From the NCBI GenBank assembly GCA_001310555.1, contig BAXO01000056.1:1-38463 (forward strand): a stretch of 38,463 bases of DNA, written 5' to 3'. Below, piece by piece: positions 8,918-17,535 of this stretch; position 1 is the first letter of the stretch; each line of letters begins with the position of its first letter. The notes under the pieces were generated by a model, which was not told where the DNA came from, did no database searches, and was given only the letters and a program-made list of their open reading frames with translations. This DNA is from Bacillus sp. JCM 19058. GTDB lineage: Bacteria; Bacillota; Bacilli; Bacillales_H; Bacillaceae_D. The position numbers and the translations under genes were made by a program.

Positions 8918-9368
8918 ATGGCTATAGCGAGCAGGTACACGGTTGCACTGCATGCACTAACTTGGATTGCTCAGATGGCGGTAGATAAAGACGACTATGT
9001 CCCTTCTAATCAGGTAGCGGTCAGCGTGGGGACCAGCTCAGTCTTCATCCGTCGTATTCTAGGGAAGCTTAAAAAAAGCGGGCCTGGTCAATGTAAAACA
9101 TGGGGGGACAGAGACTGGTTGGAAATTAGCAAAAAGCCCAGTAGACATTTCGCTATTGGAGGTATATGAAGCTCTTGAACAAAAGCCCTTGTTTGAACTC
9201 CATCATAGTACACCAAGCAATAGCTGTCTTATCGCTCGGGGCATTCAACCCACCTTAAGTCGTGTATATGGCCAAACAGAAGGTGCTATGAAACAGCATT
9301 TGTCTGAGTACTCCATATCAGATGTGTTAAAAGAAACTCTTGCCCAAGCCCCTGCTAAGAAGCTTTAG
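8918..9368 (+). pseudogene. Rrf2-family transcriptional regulator, one frameshift
   Basis: A small winged-helix DNA-binding protein of about 149 residues starting MAIASRYTVALHALTWIAQ at ATG 8918 (GAAAGGGAGCG upstream). The recognition helix region SNQVAVSVGTSSVFIRRIL is followed by the run LKK. With six rather than seven A at 9071-9077 the frame continues LKKAGLVNVKHGGTETGW, the conserved Rrf2 wing, and on through LLEVYEALEQKPLFELH to the stop at 9366. Only one Cys (in SNSCLIARG) is present in the C-terminal half, not the three-Cys cluster of IscR or NsrR, so an Fe-S cofactor is unlikely and thiol sensing is possible. It lies directly upstream of an MFS exporter that it probably represses. 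Confidence 0.85.
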
Positions 9369-9392
9369 AAGGGGAGTGGCATTTTTTTGGCA

Positions 9393-9445
9393 ATCAATGT
9401 AACTTCTTTAGTTACGTTGATAATTGACGTTAATAAAATAGTAAA
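9393..9445 (+). promoter_or_regulatory. operator/promoter of the MFS exporter
   Basis: ATCAATGTAACT (9393-9404), five bases, AGTTACGTTGAT (9410-9421) is a 12-bp dyad with one mismatch, the same motif as in the Rrf2 promoter. A -35-like TTGATA (9417-9422) overlaps its right arm. Binding here would block transcription of the exporter. Confidence 0.75.
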
Positions 9446-9466
9446 ATGCTAGGAAGGATGGGAATA

Positions 9467-10642
9467 ATGAGCCGTTGGAGTATCTACCTTTTGACCGTTG
9501 GTGCATTTTTAGCAGGAACAGCAGAATATATGATCGCTGGTGTAGTTGATATGGTAGCTCACGATTTGCAAATCAGCGTAGCGTTAGCAGGACAACTGGT
9601 GACTGCTTATGCGCTAGCGTATGCGCTTGGAGCCCCTGTTGTGGTTATGCTCACAGCACGGTTGGAACGAAAAAAAGTAATGACTGCAGCCATCTGCGTA
9701 TTTATCTTGGGAAATATAATTGCTTGGTGGAGCCCGAATTTTACTGTATTGCTAGGCTCACGCATTTTGCTCGGCTTAGGCGGTGGTGTTTATACAGTTG
9801 TCGCAATGAGTACCGTCTCAAAACTCGTGTCGTCAGAGAAGTTGGGGAATGCGATCGGCACATTAACCATGGGAATTAGTGGCTCACTCGTGTTTGGAGT
9901 GCCATTAGGTGTGGTTCTTAGCGGTTGGCTGGGCTGGCGTTCGGCTTTTGGTGTGCTTGCTGTAGCAAGCCTTATCATCATGCTCGGCATTTTACGATTG
10001 ATTCCATCTTTACCAGGGGGAAAAGCGGTGCCTTTTAAACAGCAATTCTCTGTATTAAGAAACCGTAAGATAGTCAGTGGATTCTTTATTACATTGTTTT
10101 GGATTGCTGGCTATGCGGTCGCTTACACCTTTTTAACGCCATTTTTGCGTGAAACAGTAAATATGGATACAGCAGCTATTAGCATTACTCTTTTTGTGTT
10201 AGGTGTATTTGCCATGTTAGGTTCGCGTTTAGGCGGTTATGGCGCGGATAGATGGGGAGTAATCAAAACGGTTTTGATCAGTATGAGTATACACGCAGTT
10301 GCACTATTGTTCTTACCGATTCTAAACGCAACTATAGTATCGGCAATAGCTATCGTCGCGCTCTGGATCGGTTCGGCCTGGATGACCTCGCCTACTTTAC
10401 AAACTTATTTTATCCAACAAACTCGACATTCTCCAGATTTGGTCTTAAGTTTGAATACATCAGTATTGCAAATGGGGATTGCTTTAGGAGCTGGTTTTGG
10501 AGGGATTGTAGTTAATGCTGTCGGTACGGTAGCTATGACACCTTGGATAGGGGCAGGTGTCGTTATGTTAGGAATAGCTGCTGCAAGTATTTCTTTCTCT
10601 CTACGATCAAGCTCTGGAAAACAACTAAAGAATACGCAGTGA
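9467..10642 (+). CDS. MFS efflux transporter (DHA1, AraJ/YdhP type)
   Basis: An intact 12-helix major facilitator of 391 residues. I choose ATG 9467 (MSRWSIYLLTVGAFLAG) because AGGAAGG lies nine bases before it; the in-frame ATG at 9446 has no binding site. Features: TAEYMIAGVV in TM1, a motif A-like ARLERKK after TM2, the motif C-like GISGSLVFGVPLGVVLSGW in TM5 and SRLGGYGADRWG between TM8 and TM9. This matches DHA1 drug or arabinose-polymer exporters of the AraJ/YdhP group. The operator shared with the Rrf2 gene indicates induction by a compound or stress sensed by that regulator. The 7-A run at 9670-9676 is in frame and fits the family (LERKKVM). Confidence 0.85.
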   Translation: MSRWSIYLLTVGAFLAGTAEYMIAGVVDMVAHDLQISVALAGQLVTAYALAYALGAPVVVMLTARLERKKVMTAAICVFILGNIIAWWSPNFTVLLGSRILLGLGGGVYTVVAMSTVSKLVSSEKLGNAIGTLTMGISGSLVFGVPLGVVLSGWLGWRSAFGVLAVASLIIMLGILRLIPSLPGGKAVPFKQQFSVLRNRKIVSGFFITLFWIAGYAVAYTFLTPFLRETVNMDTAAISITLFVLGVFAMLGSRLGGYGADRWGVIKTVLISMSIHAVALLFLPILNATIVSAIAIVALWIGSAWMTSPTLQTYFIQQTRHSPDLVLSLNTSVLQMGIALGAGFGGIVVNAVGTVAMTPWIGAGVVMLGIAAASISFSLRSSSGKQLKNTQ

Positions 10643-10799
10643 CCTGTTGATCCTTACGGAAAATGCTTCGTGTTCATGTGAAAGACAAGAGCAATTTAGC
10701 GAATGGTCTAATAGCTTGGTCACTCTAAGCATAGCCCAATGGCTATACCGAATTGAAAGTCGACGGTACCAAAGGAGAGGCACAACTTTTTCTGTTTTT

Positions 10800-10863
10800 A
10801 TGGGGCGTCCCAAAGGCCCCATTAAACAATCGACATCTCGATACTCGAGGTGTCGAATTTTAT
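10800..10863 (+). terminator. two hairpins ending the Rrf2-exporter unit
   Basis: ATGGGGC (10800-10806) / GCCCCAT (10816-10822) is followed by a second, stronger hairpin TCGACATCTCGA (10830-10841) / TCGAGGTGTCGA (10845-10856) and ATTTTAT. The region 10643-10799 shows no gene. Confidence 0.55.
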
Positions 10864-10950
10864 AGATAAATATAGCTTTTGCGAGTGGTAACTCCATTCG
10901 AAAAGAGTCGATTTTTTTTGCGCGCTTTTTATGAAAGAAAGTCAAACGTA

Positions 10951-11060
10951 GCGGAGGATGGGGTGGCCGACTCCAGCAGGAGGAGAGGCAAGTTGAAATT
11001 CACCGGCGTGCCAGTTAGTTCAACGCCCGTCTGCGGAAAGCGCTCCATCCCGGGAACGAC
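10951..11060. repeat. divergent copy of a Bacillaceae interspersed hairpin element
   Basis: About 110 bases of high GC embedded in AT-rich DNA. It resembles an intergenic element I recall from many Bacillaceae: a GCGGAG start, GACTCCAGCAGG, then an internal hairpin (GTTGAA / TTCAAC), CGCCCG, and the hallmark GCGGAAAGCG near the right end. The outer ends GGATGG (10955-10960) and CCATCC (11045-11050) can pair, so the whole unit folds as a long hairpin. It has no coding capacity. Its identity rests on memory of the pattern, not on a search. Confidence 0.5.
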
Positions 11061-11242
11061 TGCATACCCTCTTACAAAAATAGAAAGAGGCTTTCCCTTA
11101 AAGATCATTTTCATTGCCCTTTTGTCAACCTTCCGCTTCTTTAGCTCTACCACCACAACTATAATTGGGTATAGTCTCTGTATCGCAAGCCCCCGAAAGG
11201 CTTGTACTGAAATATTCCATTTACTTTTCGCCCTTCTTCATC

Positions 11243-11295
11243 TTGACAATCGGTTAATCGCCGCTGCATACTAACTTAATAAAGCGCTTTATTAA
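11243..11295 (+). promoter_or_regulatory. promoter with 20-bp palindromic operator upstream of the isomerase
   Basis: TTGACA (11243-11248), 18 bases, CATACT (11267-11272), then the perfect palindrome TTAATAAAGCGCTTTATTAA (11276-11295) at the expected start of transcription. The AAAGCGCTTT core is typical of LacI/CcpA-family operators. No LacI gene is in the neighbourhood. Confidence 0.7.
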
Positions 11296-11383
11296 ATAAC
11301 GATATCACAATGATCTCAGATTAGTGCTAGTCCCGTTTCTAAATGAATGAAGAATTACAATCAAAAGGAAGGGGAAACGTAAA

Positions 11384-12178
11384 ATGCCATTTTTATCATT
11401 AACAACTTGGAGTCTTCACCGGGTGCTTGGCCCACTTTACTGGACAGAATGGGACGAAAATGCTCAGGAGCAAATAACAGTTGTGGAGCAGCAACCAGAC
11501 ATCCATAGCTTACTTGAACTCCCAAAGATTTTAACAAAGAAAGGATATACCGCAGTGGAGGTTGGTCATTTTCATTTCCCTTCAACAGATGAAGCATATC
11601 TCAACAGCCTTCGCAGATCATGCGAAGAAGCGGGAGTTCGTTTCTATACTTTACTAGCCGATTATGGGGATATAACTAGTCCGGATCCAGTTCGACGTGA
11701 GAAGGATATGGAATGGATCAAACGTTGGATTGATGTCGCCTCGATGGTTGGGGCTGAACATGTGCGAGTTATTGGTGGACTTGCGGAACCCGATAATGCC
11801 TCCGCTTTGGAACTAGCTGTTCAACAATTTAATGAGCTTAGCTCTTATGCAAAGAAGAGAGATGTCAAGCTATTAACCGAAAACTTTCGCTCGCTAACTT
11901 CAACAGTAGAAAATTGTCTGTTTCTCCTAGACCAAACGGATATCGGATTTACGTGTGACTTTGGCAATTATAAAGGAGCAGATAAGCTCGCTTTTCTTAA
12001 AGAAATCATTCCGAAGAGCAGCTCAATCCATGCAAAGGCCATCACAAACCCTGATGGAAGCCTTGATGAATCTGAGCTTTCCCGATGTCTAGATATTATG
12101 GAAGAGGTTAACTATGAGGGGGCTATTACTCTTGTATATGACGGCCCAGGCGATATGTGGAAGGTATTCATCATGTAA
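11384..12178 (+). CDS. sugar phosphate isomerase/epimerase (TIM barrel, AP endonuclease 2 family)
   Basis: ATG 11384 follows GGAAGGGGAAACGTAAA. The 264-residue product has the xylose isomerase-like TIM barrel pattern: alternating strands such as AVEVGHFHFP (about 63-72), VRFYTLLADYGD (about 85-96), EHVRVIGGL, VKLLTENFRS (a metal-ligand Glu in the usual strand) and IGFTCDFGNYKGA (the usual Asp). Such enzymes interconvert ketoses and aldoses in carbohydrate catabolism. The last codons are probably wrong: after DMW one base seems lost near 12160; restoring it gives GIHHVRQVVKRYV and a stop at 12202-12204. The palindromic operator upstream suggests sugar-responsive repression. The sugar is not identifiable. 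Confidence 0.8.
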   Translation: MPFLSLTTWSLHRVLGPLYWTEWDENAQEQITVVEQQPDIHSLLELPKILTKKGYTAVEVGHFHFPSTDEAYLNSLRRSCEEAGVRFYTLLADYGDITSPDPVRREKDMEWIKRWIDVASMVGAEHVRVIGGLAEPDNASALELAVQQFNELSSYAKKRDVKLLTENFRSLTSTVENCLFLLDQTDIGFTCDFGNYKGADKLAFLKEIIPKSSSIHAKAITNPDGSLDESELSRCLDIMEEVNYEGAITLVYDGPGDMWKVFIM

Positions 12179-12226
12179 GACAGGTAGTTAAACGTTATGT
12201 TTAATGAAAAGTAAAGGTGAAAAGGT

Positions 12227-12376
12227 GTGACCAATTTGACGGCATTCACTAAATTAAGGGTTGTCACGGGTAATCCACAGCTACTTGCCTTTGGAAAACT
12301 CTATGAATATAAGATGGAAGGAGTCGGCGATGGATATAGATTTTATTATCGTGCACGGTTCCCCAGGCTGTGGTAA
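12227..12376 (+). other. short overlapping ORF between isomerase and kinase
   Basis: A GTG (12227) preceded by AAAGGTG opens a 49-residue frame starting VTNLTAFTKLRVVTGNPQLL; it runs through the start of the kinase gene in another frame and stops at 12374-12376. The first 25 residues look protein-like and may be the N-terminus of a second isomerase-operon gene that was cut off. I do not recognise the family. Confidence 0.25.
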
Positions 12377-12911
12377 AACAACAATATCAAAGAAGCTTCA
12401 TAGGTACTTTGAATCGCCGTATTTTGAGTTTGGTTGGATTCCAGAGTATCGTATGTTGGCACCAGCAATCAAGATTTCTCAGCAGCAAGAAGAGCAGCTG
12501 TCATTTGAAAACCTTATTACAGTTGCTATAAATTATAACAAACACGGATTTAAAAACGTCATCCTTACTGATTTAAATGACGCGAGATTATTAGATATTC
12601 CTACTGCCTTTTCTGAATATAACTATATCATTTTAACACTGTATATCGACAGTGATGATGTGATTAAGCAAAGGATTCTCACTAGAAGCAACGGGAATAC
12701 TTATAAAGACTGGGAGCAATCCGTAAATATAAACAGTTTTATAAAACGGCGTAAAGAGCTTCCTAACGAATACCGTGTTTTAAATTCGGGGGATGATATA
12801 ATTATCCCTTTTAAAGAGATGATAACGATAATAGAGAGCCATACTCCTACTGCACCTTGTGATATAACTGGTTTTACAAAGGAAGATTTTTATAGTTACT
12901 TGCCCGATTAG
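12330..12911 (+). CDS. P-loop nucleoside/small-molecule kinase-like ATPase
   Basis: ATG 12330 is chosen because GGAAGGAG lies six bases upstream and the protein then begins with a beta strand and Walker A (FIIVHGSPGCGKTT, P-loop at residues 8-15). The frame is open from 12261 but without a better signal. The 193-residue product continues with a switch region (FEFGWIPEYRML), a Walker B-like strand VILTDLNDARLL, and an Arg-rich lid (IKQRILTRSNG), the layout of uridine kinase or shikimate kinase-like proteins. It is probably a small-molecule kinase; the substrate is unknown. The C-terminal tail DITGFTKEDFYSYLPD is conserved-looking but not a known motif. No frameshift is seen. Confidence 0.65.
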   Translation: MDIDFIIVHGSPGCGKTTISKKLHRYFESPYFEFGWIPEYRMLAPAIKISQQQEEQLSFENLITVAINYNKHGFKNVILTDLNDARLLDIPTAFSEYNYIILTLYIDSDDVIKQRILTRSNGNTYKDWEQSVNINSFIKRRKELPNEYRVLNSGDDIIIPFKEMITIIESHTPTAPCDITGFTKEDFYSYLPD

Positions 12912-13213
12912 ATCTAGAACTCACTTTTTTTTCTCATCTCAGATTCTCTCCACCATGAACGGCTAATTGTATAATCCTACCACAGTCGTATTGCATTTTC
13001 TGCGTATCCCTTGAACTCATCCACCAAGATTTAACTTCTGCGAAAATACGAGAAGTGTTTATGAAACATTTTAAACTGACTCCTCCCCCCTAGTCTCGTT
13101 CCGTACTTCAAGGGGGATTATTACCCTAATAGAATCGACAGGTCCGTTTTCAAATACGATAGATATATACCAAGATTCTACCTATGATCCGCAATGATGG
13201 AAGGGAGATACCA
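12912..13213. other. intergenic region before methionine aminopeptidase
   Basis: No gene seen. CCCCC at 13086-13090 can pair with GGGGG at 13111-13115 to give a weak hairpin; there is no T run. A promoter for the aminopeptidase should lie here but I cannot point to clear boxes. Confidence 0.3.
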
Positions 13214-13960
13214 ATGATTACTTTAAAATCGCAAAGAGAAATCAATCATATGCACGAAGCGGGGAAATTATTAGCAGCTTGTCATAAGGAGATTGCCAAA
13301 ATAATCAAACCTGGAATGTCAACTCTAACCATCGACCAATTTGTTGAAAATTATTTAAAGAAGAATGGAGCAACTCCAGAACAGAAAGGGTATAAGGGTT
13401 ACCAATATGCGACATGCGCCTCTGTTAACGATGAAATATGTCATGGTTATCCCCGCAAATCTCCTTTAAAAGATGGTGATATCGTAACGGTTGACTTTGT
13501 TGTAAACGTTAACGGCAGTTTGGCAGATTCGGCTTGGACTTACGCGGTCGGAACTATATCACAAAAAACAAAAGCTTTATTGGAGGTTACTCAAAATTGC
13601 CTTTATAAAGGTATTGAAAAAGCGTGTATCGGCAATCGAATTGGAGATATTGGGCATGTCATTCAATCTTATGCTGAAGCGGAGGGACTTTCAGTCGTCA
13701 GAGATTTTTCGGGTCACGGCATCGGAGCAAAGATACATGAAGCACCGCAGATCCCTCACTATGGTTCTCCGGGAAAAGGTGTGAGATTAAAAGAAGGTAT
13801 GGTGATTACCATTGAGCCAATGATAAATGAAGGCACGTGGTATAGCCAAATGGATGCAAACGGATGGACAGCAAGGACCGTTGACGGAAAATTATCAGCA
13901 CAGTACGAGCATACGATAGCAATAACTAAAGACGGACCACTCATTTTGACCCTCCAATAA
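13214..13960 (+). CDS. map: type I methionine aminopeptidase
   Basis: ATG 13214 (AAGGGAGATACCA upstream) gives a 248-residue protein, close to the 249 residues of the second B. subtilis enzyme (MapB/YflG). The creatinase/pita-bread fold residues are all present: His77 (CHGYP), metal ligands Asp94 (TVDFV), Asp105 (ADSAWT), His168 (GHGIG), Glu201 (TIEP) and Glu232 (YEHTI), plus His175. It removes the initiator Met from nascent cytoplasmic proteins. An upstream in-frame ATG at 13184 would add ten unlikely residues. The main housekeeping copy normally sits in the ribosomal protein cluster, so this is a second, accessory copy. No shift or missing residue. Confidence 0.92.
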   Translation: MITLKSQREINHMHEAGKLLAACHKEIAKIIKPGMSTLTIDQFVENYLKKNGATPEQKGYKGYQYATCASVNDEICHGYPRKSPLKDGDIVTVDFVVNVNGSLADSAWTYAVGTISQKTKALLEVTQNCLYKGIEKACIGNRIGDIGHVIQSYAEAEGLSVVRDFSGHGIGAKIHEAPQIPHYGSPGKGVRLKEGMVITIEPMINEGTWYSQMDANGWTARTVDGKLSAQYEHTIAITKDGPLILTLQ

Positions 13961-14086
13961 TATTGCTTTGTAGCTCAGATAAAAGGGAGCGATTGCCGGA
14001 TTGTAATCTAAACTAACTCACTAGTTCATCTATAGGGTAAAATATGGTATTCTTATGTTAATTATAAATTGGAGGTGCTGTATATT

Positions 14087-14143
14087 ATGTCTGCAGCAAA
14101 ATATGAGATGGGGTATAACAAACAAAAGGGGTTTATCGCCTAA
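14087..14143 (+). CDS. 18-residue ORF, possible leader peptide
   Basis: TTGGAGG lies ten bases before ATG 14087; the frame encodes MSAAKYEMGYNKQKGFIA and stops 44 bases before the kinase start. Its own good ribosome binding site and its position directly ahead of an APH-family gene recall leader peptides of inducible resistance genes. It could also be the relic of a longer gene. Confidence 0.4.
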   Translation: MSAAKYEMGYNKQKGFIA

Positions 14144-14180
14144 CTAGCCCCCGAAACTGCGAGCCCCTTATTAAGTGGGG
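14128..14180 (+). promoter_or_regulatory. alternative G/C-run hairpins before the APH gene
   Basis: GGGG (14128-14131) can pair with CCCCC (14148-14152), and CCCC (14164-14167) with GGGG (14177-14180). The last GGGG is the likely ribosome binding site of the next gene, so pairing would hide it. CCCCC (14148-14152) could also pair with that GGGG, giving mutually exclusive folds. Confidence 0.35.
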
Positions 14181-14187
14181 TATATGA

Positions 14188-15066
14188 ATGATTCAAAACA
14201 ATTTGTCATTTGTGCGAAATTTAATTGCCGAACAATTTCCTGAATGGGCAGACCTGCCCATTCAACCATTAACGTCTATTGGTACAGACAACGCCATTTA
14301 TAGATTGGGGGAGGAACTTGCGATTAGGTTACCCTCTGATAAAGGTGGATCTTTACAAATTAACAAGGAATACCAATGGCTTCCGATTATTGAAAGACAC
14401 TTACCAATTTCGGTACCTACGCCGATAGTTTTAGGAATGCCAGTAGAAGACTATCCTTGGAATTGGACGGTTTATAAATGGATAGATGGGGAAGACGCAA
14501 CTACAGCGAGCATTGATGATCCTTATCAATTGGCAGTCGATCTAGGTCAGTTTATAAATGCCTTACAAAGGATGGATGCATCCGATGGTCCAGCTCCAGG
14601 GAACCATAATTTTTGGCGTGGTGTTCCTCTTGCGATGCGAGATCGTGATGTTCGGAATGCGGTTAAGGATTTACAAAATGATTTTGATACAGCCCATATA
14701 ACAAGAGCTTGGGAAGATGCGTTAAGCGTACCCATTTGGCGGGAGAGTCCTGTCTGGATTCATGGAGATCTTCTTGCGGGAAATTATCTTGTTAGAGATG
14801 GTAAGTTATGTGCTGTTATTGATTTTGGTGGTTTAGGTGTTGGAGATCCTGCCTGCGATTGGTTATTTGCATGGGATTTACTATCGGCAAAAGATCGTGA
14901 GAAGTTGCGTGGCAGTCTCGAGGTGGATGCTTCAACGTGGGAACGCGCCAGAGGTTGGGCGCTATCGTTAGGGGTAATTGCTCTGCCTTATCATAAAACT
15001 AGAAACCCTATGTTCGCAAATTTGGCTAGACGGTTAATTAAAGAAGTTCTTGAGGATTACAAATAG
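14188..15066 (+). CDS. aminoglycoside phosphotransferase-family kinase
   Basis: A 292-residue protein with the APH/choline kinase fold. The N-lobe carries SIGTDNAIYRLGEELAIRLP (nucleotide-binding strands); the catalytic loop is WIHGDLLAGN (H192, D194, N199) and the metal loop is IDFGGLGVGDPACD (D212). The length and the tail (LARRLIKEVLEDY) match chromosomal members annotated as aminoglycoside phosphotransferase in Bacillus, many of which have no proven drug substrate; macrolide kinases share the fold. ATG 14188 follows GTGGGG at a spacing of seven. It may be controlled by the short ORF and hairpins just upstream. Intact. Confidence 0.8.
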   Translation: MIQNNLSFVRNLIAEQFPEWADLPIQPLTSIGTDNAIYRLGEELAIRLPSDKGGSLQINKEYQWLPIIERHLPISVPTPIVLGMPVEDYPWNWTVYKWIDGEDATTASIDDPYQLAVDLGQFINALQRMDASDGPAPGNHNFWRGVPLAMRDRDVRNAVKDLQNDFDTAHITRAWEDALSVPIWRESPVWIHGDLLAGNYLVRDGKLCAVIDFGGLGVGDPACDWLFAWDLLSAKDREKLRGSLEVDASTWERARGWALSLGVIALPYHKTRNPMFANLARRLIKEVLEDYK

Positions 15067-15147
15067 GAAAATATTTGTTCAATTTAACAAACACAAAGAC
15101 AGGGAAAAATAGAACTGAATCTTAAGTATGCAATTTAATTGGTCTCG

Positions 15148-15183
15148 AGTAACCCTGGCACCGCAATGTGTGTCAGGGTTACT
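15148..15183. repeat. perfect 10-bp inverted repeat
   Basis: AGTAACCCTG (15148-15157) and CAGGGTTACT (15174-15183) with a 16-base loop, about 80 bases after the APH gene. It may act as its terminator although no T run follows. The remainder of 15067-15495 has no gene; a 12-bp palindrome ATGCAATTGCAT is at 15333-15344. Confidence 0.5.
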
Positions 15184-15495
15184 GCTTTCGAATTTTATAT
15201 AAGTTCCTGCTGCTATCATACGATTTGGGGTAATACAAACGAACATGTTATTTCCCGCTAGTAGTATCCAAAGGATGTGGGGTATTTTTTTGAAGTATCG
15301 ATAAAAAAGCAACCATGTCTTCCTATTCTAATATGCAATTGCATCCATATTAGCTTCGTCTGTTCACTTTTTCGGAAGGCTTAAACAGTGCTCTCCCTTA
15401 TTTACATTATAAAGTTTTTTTCTTTACAAAAGCGATTTAGTTCGGTATGATGGATGAAATTTACATAACTAAATCGGACGGTAATGGGGGTAAAT

Positions 15496-16737
15496 ATGCT
15501 CAACCGTTTTTTTCTATTTCTTTTTGGTCGCGAGAAGTACAACAGTGTTTGCAGACATTGTTTATGTTATGGTCATCTCGCTTTTTATTTATGAGATTAC
15601 AGGATCAGCAACTTATGCAGCAATTTTTCCCTTTATTAGTACAATGGGAGGGTTACTAGCCAGTTTTCTTTCTCCTTTATTTGTAGAAAAACTAGGAAGT
15701 AAAACAATTTTGTTTTATGTACCGCTGATCAAAGCATTTATTGTTTCTTTATTTGTTCTCATGTTCGAAGCTATATCACAATGGTGGTTTATTATTTTTA
15801 TTGTGGTGGGAATCGTATCGTTACTTCAAGGTGTCGTCCGTCCGTTATTTAGCTCATCAATTCCCATGTTAGTGCACCAGAAAGGACTTGTAAAAGCAAA
15901 TGGCATGTTATCATTCTCATTTCAACTATACAAATCGCGGGGTATACGTTAACGGGAATGCTAGTAGCTATAATCGGGACAATGTCTACTTTTTATCTAT
16001 GTATCATCTTTTTATGGCTCTCCTGGCTCTGTTTACTATTTGCCTTAAAGGGCTTATATGATATTAGTGAAGTAACTAAAGAAGAAAAAAAACTGCACGA
16101 CAATGGGATGTTTTAAAAGAAGGCTGGGTGAAGTTATGGAAAAATAAAAAAAGTACGCGCAGTTACACTTATGGACGTTTCAGAAGGGATTGCTGGGGCA
16201 GTATGGATAGGGGCTATTACACTTGTTTTTGTGACAGAAGCATTAAATCAAACTACGGAGTGGTGGGGATACATCAACTCAGCATATTATATTGGGGCAA
16301 TTTTTGGTGGTGGGATTGCTATAGCATTTTCTAAATACATAACTAAAAATTTGTTAGTTAATATGGCTGTAGGTACTATGTCGTACGGGATTTTATGCAT
16401 TATTTATGGCCTTAATAGTTTTCCTATTATTGCTATTTTACTTGTTTTATGTATGGGCCCAGTGTATCAAATTCGGGATATTTCCCAACAAACCATTTTA
16501 CAGAATAGTGCACCCCCATCTGACCTTTCAAAAATTTATGCGGCACACACTGTACTTTTGTCAACGGCAACTGGTTTATCAGTTTTGCTTGTAGGAATTG
16601 TAGCAGATGTGTTTGGGATTCGTTGGGTTTATATTCTCGGAGGAGTGCTCGTTATCATCGTATCAGGGATATCATTAACCATACTCAAACGCAAGGGTAC
16701 ACATGACTCTAAGAGAGGTTTTTCTCATTCGAGGTAG
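15496..16737 (+). pseudogene. MFS transporter (EntS/macrolide-efflux type), four frameshifts
   Basis: Several frames add up to one carrier of about 413 residues starting MLNRFFYFFLVARSTTVFA (ATG 15496 after GGGGG). Frame repairs: seven T to six at 15507-15513; one base lost near 15930, after which the frame reads TIQIAGYTLTGMLVAIIG; eight A to six at 16085-16092, giving EEKTARQWDVLKEGW; and seven A to six at 16146-16152, giving NKKVRAVTLMDVSEG. Twelve helices can be counted, with a charged central loop. The pattern SLFIYEITGSATYAA in TM1-2 and SEGIAGAVWIGAITL in TM7 is typical of the EntS/MefA group. The substrate is unknown and no regulator is adjacent. It is probably intact in reality. Confidence 0.75.
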
Positions 16738-17193
16738 AAATCTTATCATCGACTAATAGTCTAATCGAATCATGCCTGCTCGTACTTATACTGTGAAACA
16801 CATTTTTAATCGAATATGAGGTTTAAAAGATTACTAACCGGGGACAAAACTCCTTTTATTGCTTCTGCTATCTTAGTCGGTCAACATTGGTCATGCTCGT
16901 TGATTGTTCCTCTACTTTGGAGGAACCGATATGGACGCATGGAGCTTTTCAAATCGTCGTTTCTGGATATTTTAAGTTTCAAAGTTTGAATTGAAAATTG
17001 TAAGTTCTTTAGTTTTTATTTATACTATAGGTGTTTTAATGGGAACAACAATTTAAAGCAGTTTTTTTTAAAAGCCTTGTTCTGAAATATAGATCAAAAG
17101 TAAAGTTGTAAATGTTAGTTTTACAACTTTAAAATTTAAAAAGTAATGAGTTACTTTTCAAATGAATGGATAACGAGTGGAGGAAATATAGAT
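16738..17193. other. AT-rich intergenic region with promoter and hairpin before yjdM
   Basis: A promoter TTGTAA, 17 bases, TATACT is visible near 17000-17030. A perfect 11-bp hairpin AAAGTTGTAAA (17102-17112) / TTTACAACTTT (17120-17130) follows in the transcript leader and may be a regulatory or stabilising stem. Near 16892-16912, GTTCCTC and GAGGAAC form another small hairpin. No gene is seen. Confidence 0.4.
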
Positions 17194-17535
17194 ATGTCTA
17201 ATTTACCAAATTGCCAAAAATGTAATTCAGAGTACACTTACGAAGATGGAAACCTTTTTGTTTGCCCAGAATGTGCCCACGAGTGGACTGTTGAATTAGA
17301 AAACGCAAGTAGTGATGATGCAAAGATTATCAAAGATGCAAACGGAAATGTTTTAAACGATGGTGATTCTGTAACAGTAATCAAAGACCTTAAAGTAAAA
17401 GGAACTTCTAAGGTTGTGAAAATCGGTACAAAAGTAAAAAATATCCATTTGGTAGATGGAGATCATGATATTGATTGTAAAATAGATGGTTTTGGAGCTA
17501 TGAAGCTAAAATCAGAATTTGTTAAAAAGGTTTAA
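17194..17535 (+). CDS. yjdM: YjdM/PhnA zinc-ribbon protein
   Basis: ATG 17194 is preceded by GTGGAGGAAATATAGAT; the frame is open from 17146 but the family starts at [10 protein letters not shown]. The 113-residue product has an N-terminal zinc ribbon (C7, C10, C24, C27; CQKC and CPEC) and the PhnA C-terminal domain with [20 protein letters not shown] and the [19 protein letters not shown] segment. PhnA was named for phosphonate use in E. coli, but no such role has been shown for most members, and no phosphonate genes are near. The length and all conserved positions match the family. Intact. Confidence 0.92.
   Translation: MSNLPNCQKCNSEYTYEDGNLFVCPECAHEWTVELENASSDDAKIIKDANGNVLNDGDSVTVIKDLKVKGTSKVVKIGTKVKNIHLVDGDHDIDCKIDGFGAMKLKSEFVKKV

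Noticed and set aside
10879..11274. Open frames on both strands around 10.9-11.3 kb
   Set aside because: They run through the GC-rich repeat element at 10951-11060; no start signals and no protein-like patterns.
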